NCBI RefSeq assembly: GCF_000203935.1
Contig: NC_008577.1
Span: 3,596,001-3,660,000 of the forward strand
DNA: 64,000 nucleotides
Origin: Shewanella sp. ANA-3
GTDB taxonomy: Bacteria; Pseudomonadota; Gammaproteobacteria; Enterobacterales; Shewanellaceae
Direction of reading: 5' to 3'
Part shown: positions 56,515 through 64,000 of the stretch, piece after piece
Layout of the letters: the number at the start of each line of letters is the position of its first letter
Numbering within the stretch: position 1 is the stretch's first letter
Position numbers and translations under genes: made by a program
The notes under the pieces: generated by a model
Told to the model about the DNA's origin: nothing
Seen by the model: the letters and a program-made list of their open reading frames with translations, nothing else
The model's database searches: none

Positions 56515-56699
56515 CTAGGCCTCCCTTAAGTAGTCCAATGCTTAAAACACGTTTATGACATGATACCCACTAAAATTGTCAGTGCAACTTATAGCAGCAT
56601 TTGTGGTCAAATGATGTTTTATTTAACAAAAAATCAACTATTTCAAACACTCTCAGCGATAAATCGATTCCAACTGAATCCCTTCAAGCGATATGGTCA

Positions 56700-57629
56700 T
56701 TATGGTCGCGCTAATGCAGCGCCTTGTCCACCCTTACGCGCAAGATCCTCAACAATTGCCACTAAACCATTCCAGCGATAGCCGCACCAATCGGGCGCGA
56801 GTAGTATCGGTTTTTTCGCATAGGCGGTCACCCGATGAAAAATCACCTCTTTCGGTGTATGCCGAACCAGTTCGCCGACACAAGCCGCATACTCCTCAAT
56901 ACTGAGCAAGGGTAAACGTCCTGCACGCCAAGCTTTCGCCATCGTACTGCCCTCAACCACATGTAATGGATGTAGCTTTAAGCCATCGACGCCCTGCGCC
57001 AGCACCGCCTGCAGTGTCGCCATATAATCGAGGTGAGTTTCACCGGGTAAGCCTAAGATAAGGTGAGTGCAAACTTTTAGGCCTCTGCTTCTGGCCCGTG
57101 CAACCGTATCGCAATAACAGGCAAAATCGTGCCCACGGTTAATCTTATGCAAGGTTCTATCGTTGGCGGTTTGTAATCCAAGTTCCAGCCAGACATCGAC
57201 GCCCTTTTGCTGATAACTGGCTAATAAATCTAACACATTATCTGGCACACAGTCGGGACGCGTACCAACACACAGGCCCACAATTTCACTGTCTTTGACC
57301 GCTTCATCGTATTTGGCCATCAACACTTGATACTCATCATAGGTGCTCGTATAGGCCTGAAAATACGCGATAAACTTATCTGCATTCAGCTTAGGTTTCG
57401 CCTCTTTATAACGGGCTTTCCCTTGTTCTAGCTGCTCACTGATGCTGAGCGTTTCCGCCTGCTGATAACTAAAGGAGGCCACATTACAAAAGGTGCAACC
57501 ACCACGTCCTAGAGTGCCATCGCGGTTAGGACAAGTGAATTTTGCATCGATAGTCAGCTTGCGTAAGCGCTCGCCGTATTTAGCCTTACACACGGCACCG
57601 AATGTGTTTACGTATGCATCGAGCCCCAT
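56700..57629 (-). CDS. yhcC: TIGR01212 radical SAM protein YhcC
   Basis: 309 residues. Radical-SAM Cys residues at 33, 45 and 48 (C-x11-C-x2-C) in the segment CPNRDGTLGRGGCTFC, like the Elp3-type spacing; a C-terminal extension follows the TIM barrel. The substrate is not known. A TTG at 57644 is possible, but the ATG at 57629 with GGCGAG before it gives the same start as E. coli YhcC. It is upstream of gltBD in E. coli too, here in the opposite direction. Confidence 0.9.
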   Translation of the reverse strand: MGLDAYVNTFGAVCKAKYGERLRKLTIDAKFTCPNRDGTLGRGGCTFCNVASFSYQQAETLSISEQLEQGKARYKEAKPKLNADKFIAYFQAYTSTYDEYQVLMAKYDEAVKDSEIVGLCVGTRPDCVPDNVLDLLASYQQKGVDVWLELGLQTANDRTLHKINRGHDFACYCDTVARARSRGLKVCTHLILGLPGETHLDYMATLQAVLAQGVDGLKLHPLHVVEGSTMAKAWRAGRLPLLSIEEYAACVGELVRHTPKEVIFHRVTAYAKKPILLAPDWCGYRWNGLVAIVEDLARKGGQGAALARP

Positions 57630-58216
57630 TAGCTCGCCTGCCAAATTTCATGTCGTTTCATTAAAAATAACCAAGATAAAATCACAAAAAAGAAGAAATA
57701 AAGACGTGTATTTAGATGAAAAAACTCATGATAAACAAAGCGAGCATCGTTTTCTTGGTGGTAAATCAAACTCCGGTTAGATTCACAGCGTCAAAGCTTA
57801 AAACCTGAGTCATTGCTCACAGTGTCTTTACACTCCGTGATTTCACTCACAAGCAAATAGAATAACAATTCATTTATTATAAATTTTTATACATCCACTG
57901 TATTTGCAATAAAAATCACTATTTCTAAATCAAAAACAATCGATTTCGATGTTACATTTTAGTAACCCCATCGTTTTACATTTTTTAAAATTCTTTTTAT
58001 TCATAATGTTATACAGAACTTTAATCAGTTAACGTTAACGTCAAGTAATTGTGTTTTGTGTATGAAACATGAATGAATACCCATATTTTATGCAAATTTT
58101 TGGTTTGACCTTTGGTTAATCTCAGGATAATTTGGGTGGTTCGGGTGCATATCTATAGAAAGTCTTTACATTTCTCCCCGAGTAGTAATTTCGTTGAGGT
58201 CAAGGGAGGTTTTTGT
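57630..58216 (+). promoter_or_regulatory. gltBD upstream region
   Basis: 587 bases of AT-rich sequence without a convincing gene. It contains a perfect 12-bp palindrome GTTAACGTTAAC (58028-58039) and a dyad with GTTAC / GTAAC arms around ATTTTA near 57949-57970. It must hold the divergent promoters of yhcC and gltB. I did not find a firm match to an ArgR, Lrp or NtrC site. GGGAGG at 58204-58209 is the gltB ribosome site. Confidence 0.4.
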
Positions 58217-61200
58217 ATGAGCTTATATCATCCCAGTTTTGAGCGGGACAATTGTGGTTTTGGCTTGATTGCACAAATGGATGGCGAAGCCAGCCATCGT
58301 ATCGTGCGCACCGCCATCCATGGCCTCGATCGCATGAAACACCGTGGCGGTATCGCCTCTGACGGTCGAACTGGGGACGGCTGTGGTTTATTAATGCAGC
58401 TACCATTGCAATTCTTTGAAGCCATTGCCGCGGAAAATGACTGGCACCTGAGCCGCAAATTCGCCGTGGGCATGTTGTTTTTAAGCCAAGATGAAGAACT
58501 GGCCGACCAAGCCAAGTTTATTCTCGAACGCGAACTCGAGCGCGAAACCTTAAGCATTGCCGGCTGGCGTAAAGTCCCCGTCAATCCTGAGGTATTGGGT
58601 GAGATTGGTAAATCGAGCCTGCCGCAAATCTATCAAGTACTGATCAACGCCCCGATTGGCTGGCGTGAGAAAGATCTTGAGCGTCGCCTCTACATGGCTC
58701 GCCGCCGATTAGAGCAACAAATTACTGACGATAAAGACTTTTATGTCGCGAGTCTTTCAGGCCAAGTCATAGTCTACAAAGGCTTGATGATGCCTGCCGA
58801 CTTGCCCGCATTCTATCCCGACCTTGCTGACATCCGTTTGAAGAGCTCTATTTGTTTATTCCATCAACGCTTTTCAACCAATACTTCACCTAAATGGCCA
58901 CTCGCTCAGCCCTTTAGATATCTTGCCCATAACGGCGAGATCAACACTATTACCGGTAACCGCCAATGGGCCCGTGCCCGTGCCTACAAGTTTAATTCAC
59001 CACTGCTGCCCGACTTACAACAGGCGGCGCCCTTTGTGAATGAAACGGGTTCTGACTCCTCATCGCTCGATAATATGCTCGAAATGCTGCTCTCAGGCGG
59101 TATGGACTTATACCGCGCCATGCGTTTGCTTATTCCGCCAGCATGGCAGAGTAACCCAGAGATGGATGATGAGCTAAAAGCCTTCTATGACTTTAACTCC
59201 ATGCATATGGAACCTTGGGATGGCCCAGCGGGTATCGTAATGACCAACGGTCGCCACGCCGCTTGCGCGGTGGATCGTAACGGTCTGCGTCCATCACGTT
59301 ATGTGATCACCAAAGATCGTATCCTCACCCTCGCCTCCGAAGTGGGCATTTGGGACTACGCCGCCGATGAAGTGATTGAAAAAGGCCGCGTCGGCCCGGG
59401 TGAGCTGTTAGTGTTAGATACACTCAATGGCCGTCTGTACCAGTCATTCGAAATCGATAACGACCTTAAGCGTCGCCACCCCTATAAAGAGTGGATGGCA
59501 AAAAACAGCCGTACTCTGGTCCCAGCCGAGCAGTTGGCAACAGAGCAACATGGCGCCAGCGAATTAAGCCCAGAGCAACTGCTGCAATACCAAAAGCAGT
59601 TTGGTTACACCCGTGAAGAGCTTGAACAAGTGATTTGGGTGCTGGCAAAACAAGGGGAAGAAGCGACAGGTTCCATGGGCGACGATACGCCAATGGCCGT
59701 ATTGTCGAAAAAGTCACGCTCGCTCTATGACTATTTCCGACAGAAATTCGCTCAAGTCACTAACCCGCCTATCGATCCGCTGCGTGAAAAGCACGTGATG
59801 TCTCTGGCGACCTGTATCGGCCGCGAGCAGAACCTCTTCAACGAAACCACTGGTCATGCCTATCGGGTGATGTTTAACTCACCGATATTATTATTCAGTG
59901 ATTTCAATCAATTACTTGGATTAGATAGCACTTACTATCGCGCCAATATCGTCGACTTAAACTACGATCCGAAGGAAGGCTTAGAACACGCTATCCGCCG
60001 CATCACCTCGGAAGCCGAGCGTTTAGCTCGCAGTGGCACCACGCTGCTGATTTTATCCGACCGCGCGATTGATAAATCGGCGCAGGTGATCCCAGCGGCC
60101 ATGGCAGTTGGCGCAGTACAACAAATGCTGGTGAGTAAGAGCCTGCGCTGCGATACCAACATCATTGTTGAGACCGCATCGGCACGGGATCCGCACCACT
60201 TTGCGGTGCTACTCGGCTTTGGTGCTACCGCGATTTATCCGTATCTAGTGTATGAGTCAATCTCAGATCTGGCGAAACGCCATCAGTTGACCGACACCAC
60301 GGCACTGATGCTGAACTTCCGTTACGGCATCGAAAAAGGCCTGCGTAAGATCATGTCGAAGATGGGGATCAGCACCGTCGGCTCCTACCGTTGTAGCCAA
60401 CAGTTTGAGGCCATTGGTATTGCCAGCGATGTGATTGAACTCTGCTTTAAAGGCGTGGTAAGCCGTATCGAAGGCGCCAGCTTTGAGGATATCGCTCAAG
60501 ATCAAGCGTTGCTGCATAAGGCCGCTTACCGTGCCCATGTGCCGCTGCCACAGGGCGGTTTACTCAAATATGTTGATGGTGGTGAATACCACTGCTTCAA
60601 CCCTGATGTGGTCAACACGCTGCAGGCGTCATTAATCGACAAGAATTTTGCGACCTATAAGAAGTTCGCCGAATTAGTGGATAACCGCCCAGTCGCCACC
60701 CTAAGGGATTTGATTGGCATTAAGGCTGACCAAGCCGCAATTGAACTGGATAAAGTTGAAGCTGCCAGCCAATTATTCCCACGCTTTGACAGTGCTGCCA
60801 TGAGTATCGGCGCCCTAAGCCCCGAGGCCCATGAGGCATTAGCCATCGCCATGAACCGTTTAGGCGGCCGCTCTAACTCGGGCGAAGGTGGTGAGGATGC
60901 CCGCCGCTTTAACACCGAGCGTAACTCGGCGATTAAGCAAATTGCCTCGGCACGTTTTGGCGTAACCGCCCATTACCTAGTCAACGCCGATGTGTTGCAG
61001 ATTAAAGTTGCCCAGGGCGCAAAACCCGGTGAAGGCGGACAACTGCCAGGCCATAAGGTGAGTGTGGAAATTGCTGGGCTGCGCCACGCGCGTCCAGGTG
61101 TAACCTTGATTTCACCACCGCCACACCATGATATTTACTCTATCGAAGACTTAGCCCAGCTGATTTTCGATTTAAAACAAATTAATACCAAGGCACTGAT

Positions 61201-62665
61201 CTCCGTGAAATTAGTGTCTGAGCCTGGTGTCGGCACTATCGCCACCGGTGTAGCAAAAGCCTACGCCGATATGATCACTATTTCTGGCTACGATGGTGGC
61301 ACCGGCGCGAGCCCTATCACCTCGGTAAAATACGCTGGCAGCCCATGGGAGCTCGGCCTTGCTGAAGTACATCAATCTCTGGTGGAAAATGGCCTACGCC
61401 ATAAGATCCGCTTGCAGGTCGATGGCGGCCTAAAAACCGGAACCGACGTTATCAAGGCGGCCTTACTCGGCGCTGAGAGCTTTGGCTTCGGCACTGTGCC
61501 CATGATTGCCTTAGGTTGTAAGTACCTGCGTATTTGCCACCTGAACAACTGTGCCACTGGTGTTGCAACTCAGGACAAGAAACTGCGCGATAACCACTAC
61601 CACGGCTTACCAGAGCGAGTGATGACTTACTTTGAGTTTGTCGCCGAGGAAGTGCGCGAGTGGATGGCAACGCTAGGGGTTAGCAAGTTCGAAGATTTAG
61701 TGGGGCGCAGTGAGTGGCTACATACCTTAGAAGGCCAGACTGATAAGCAACGTGGACTCGATTTAGCGCCAATCCTGTATCAACCTAAGGTCAGAGCCAG
61801 CACTTCGCGCACTTGGCAGGAAACCAATCCACCAGCGGATTTAGGTTTACTCAACCAACATCTGCTCAACGAGTGCCAGAGTGCGGTCGATAAGGGCGAG
61901 TGTTTCGATGCCGCTTACAGTATCAACAATACCGACCGCTCAGTGGGCGCACGCCTATCGGGCTATATCGCAACTACCCTTGGTGTAAAAGGCACTAAGG
62001 CACCGATTAAACTCAGCTTTAATGGCAGTGCAGGCCAAAGCTTTGGGGTATGGAACAGCCCAGGCCTTGAACTTAAGCTCTGCGGCGATGCCAACGACTA
62101 CGTCGGTAAGGGCATGTCGGGCGGCAAGATTGTGATTTATCCACCGCTAGGGAGTCCGTTCCAGAGCGAGCGCAGCGCGATTGTCGGTAACACTTGTCTG
62201 TATGGCGCGACTGGCGGACGCTTCTTCGCAGCGGGCCAAGCGGGTGAACGCTTTGCGGTACGTAACTCGGGCGCAATTGCCGTAGTTGAAGGCTTAGGCG
62301 ATAACGGCTGCGAATACATGACCAGCGGTATTGTAGTCGTACTCGGTAAAACCGGGGTGAACTTCGGCGCAGGGATGACCGGCGGCTTTGCCTATATCTT
62401 CGACCAATTTGGCCGCTTTAATCGCCGCGTGAATAACGAGCTTGTCGATACCCAAAAACTCGAGTCACCGATTCATCAACAGCATTTGAAAGGCTTGATT
62501 GAAGAACATGTGGCCGAGACTGGCAGTGAGCACGCGAAGATGATCTTAAGCGACTTTGCCAACTGGTTAGATTGCTTTGTTTTAGTGAAACCGAAAAATA
62601 TCGCCGTTGCAGATCTGCTCAAATTAGAGCAATCGAGCCCGGAACTAGCAGTTAAAGCGGGGTAA
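58217..62665 (+). CDS. gltB: Glutamate synthase large subunit
   Basis: 1482 residues. The N-terminal glutamine amidotransferase domain starts at Cys13 (Asn-Cys-Gly-Phe-Gly after a short propeptide), the nucleophile exposed by processing. The central and FMN-binding synthase domains (about 780-1210) follow, with a 3Fe-4S Cys cluster in GCKYLRICHLNNCATG near 1096-1111, and a C-terminal beta-helix domain of GxxGG-type repeats (about 1230-1480). It makes glutamate from glutamine and 2-oxoglutarate using NADPH. The open frame begins at 58112, but GGGAGG at 58204 sets the ATG at 58217. Confidence 0.97.
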   Translation: MSLYHPSFERDNCGFGLIAQMDGEASHRIVRTAIHGLDRMKHRGGIASDGRTGDGCGLLMQLPLQFFEAIAAENDWHLSRKFAVGMLFLSQDEELADQAKFILERELERETLSIAGWRKVPVNPEVLGEIGKSSLPQIYQVLINAPIGWREKDLERRLYMARRRLEQQITDDKDFYVASLSGQVIVYKGLMMPADLPAFYPDLADIRLKSSICLFHQRFSTNTSPKWPLAQPFRYLAHNGEINTITGNRQWARARAYKFNSPLLPDLQQAAPFVNETGSDSSSLDNMLEMLLSGGMDLYRAMRLLIPPAWQSNPEMDDELKAFYDFNSMHMEPWDGPAGIVMTNGRHAACAVDRNGLRPSRYVITKDRILTLASEVGIWDYAADEVIEKGRVGPGELLVLDTLNGRLYQSFEIDNDLKRRHPYKEWMAKNSRTLVPAEQLATEQHGASELSPEQLLQYQKQFGYTREELEQVIWVLAKQGEEATGSMGDDTPMAVLSKKSRSLYDYFRQKFAQVTNPPIDPLREKHVMSLATCIGREQNLFNETTGHAYRVMFNSPILLFSDFNQLLGLDSTYYRANIVDLNYDPKEGLEHAIRRITSEAERLARSGTTLLILSDRAIDKSAQVIPAAMAVGAVQQMLVSKSLRCDTNIIVETASARDPHHFAVLLGFGATAIYPYLVYESISDLAKRHQLTDTTALMLNFRYGIEKGLRKIMSKMGISTVGSYRCSQQFEAIGIASDVIELCFKGVVSRIEGASFEDIAQDQALLHKAAYRAHVPLPQGGLLKYVDGGEYHCFNPDVVNTLQASLIDKNFATYKKFAELVDNRPVATLRDLIGIKADQAAIELDKVEAASQLFPRFDSAAMSIGALSPEAHEALAIAMNRLGGRSNSGEGGEDARRFNTERNSAIKQIASARFGVTAHYLVNADVLQIKVAQGAKPGEGGQLPGHKVSVEIAGLRHARPGVTLISPPPHHDIYSIEDLAQLIFDLKQINTKALISVKLVSEPGVGTIATGVAKAYADMITISGYDGGTGASPITSVKYAGSPWELGLAEVHQSLVENGLRHKIRLQVDGGLKTGTDVIKAALLGAESFGFGTVPMIALGCKYLRICHLNNCATGVATQDKKLRDNHYHGLPERVMTYFEFVAEEVREWMATLGVSKFEDLVGRSEWLHTLEGQTDKQRGLDLAPILYQPKVRASTSRTWQETNPPADLGLLNQHLLNECQSAVDKGECFDAAYSINNTDRSVGARLSGYIATTLGVKGTKAPIKLSFNGSAGQSFGVWNSPGLELKLCGDANDYVGKGMSGGKIVIYPPLGSPFQSERSAIVGNTCLYGATGGRFFAAGQAGERFAVRNSGAIAVVEGLGDNGCEYMTSGIVVVLGKTGVNFGAGMTGGFAYIFDQFGRFNRRVNNELVDTQKLESPIHQQHLKGLIEEHVAETGSEHAKMILSDFANWLDCFVLVKPKNIAVADLLKLEQSSPELAVKAG

Positions 62666-62668
62666 TAG

Positions 62669-64000
<1,332 letters not shown>

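Overview
The window looks like a chromosomal segment of a Shewanella species, close to the S. oneidensis group. This is inferred from gene order and protein similarity recalled from memory; no search was run. Supporting it are the neighbourhoods gltBD / yhcC / hptA / oxyR / class III adenylate cyclase / mutH / rppH-ptsP / lgt-thyA / nhaA-nhaR / nadB / rpoE-rseABC / lepA-lepB-rnc-era-recO-pdxJ-acpS / ffh / rpsP-rimM-trmD-rplS / aroF-tyrA / hcp-hcr / pheA / pepA / lptFG. Coding density is high and housekeeping genes dominate. I saw no tRNA, rRNA, CRISPR array, prophage or complete insertion sequence.

Layout. 1-4.4 kb is an accessory-looking stretch: an unrecognised protein, an exported peroxiredoxin-like protein, a DUF2913-type protein, an extracellular-solute-binding protein and a ribbon-helix-helix protein, followed by a 271-bp inverted-repeat (MITE-like) element. 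4.4-8.3 kb holds a DJ-1/PfpI protein, a YqiJ-YqiK flotillin pair and an exported DsrE-like protein. 8.3-11.7 kb holds an M32 carboxypeptidase and a run of small genes (GNAT, DUF486, DUF2960, RDD). 11.7-15.7 kb holds lptFG divergent from pepA. 15.8-18.1 kb is a phenylalanine unit: a Phe-rich leader peptide and attenuator, then a PheA that carries an extra C-terminal domain resembling a catalytically degenerate DAHP synthase. 18.2-25.4 kb holds a CPA1 antiporter broken at a G9 tract, a small membrane protein, hcp-hcr with an NsrR-like operator, and aroF-tyrA. 25.6-29.2 kb is the rpsP-rimM-trmD-rplS operon and ffh. 29.5-32.3 kb holds ypjD, corB and an Mpo1-like gene. 32.4-41.9 kb is a long leftward block from rpoE (with a sigma-E-type promoter) to acpS. 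42-52.4 kb holds nadB, ygfX-sdhE, nhaR, a small exported protein, nhaA, thyA-lgt, a TSUP transporter and ptsP-rppH. 52.4-53.1 kb is an unusually long AT-rich gap with DnaA-box-like sequences. 53.1-64 kb holds mutH, cyaC, oxyR, hptA, yhcC and gltBD; gltD runs off the end.

How the genes work together. Three loci for aromatic amino-acid synthesis (aroF, tyrA, pheA) lie within 10 kb, so entry into the shikimate pathway and both terminal branches are nearly contiguous. The rpoE-rseABC block encodes envelope-stress signalling, next to the signal peptidase (lepB), the ribosome GTPases lepA and era, and RNase III. oxyR, hptA and cyaC, three regulators of redox and respiratory physiology, sit together beside glutamate synthase. 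Several translation starts are re-set here from alignment or Shine-Dalgarno position (for example PheA, NhaA, NhaR, SdhE, Rnc, PtsP, GltB and the RHH protein).

Most notable for follow-up: the PheA-pseudoDAHPS fusion, the pheL attenuator, the G9 frameshift, the MITE-like element, the DnaA-box-rich gap, and an Rap1a/Tai-like gene coupled to nhaA.
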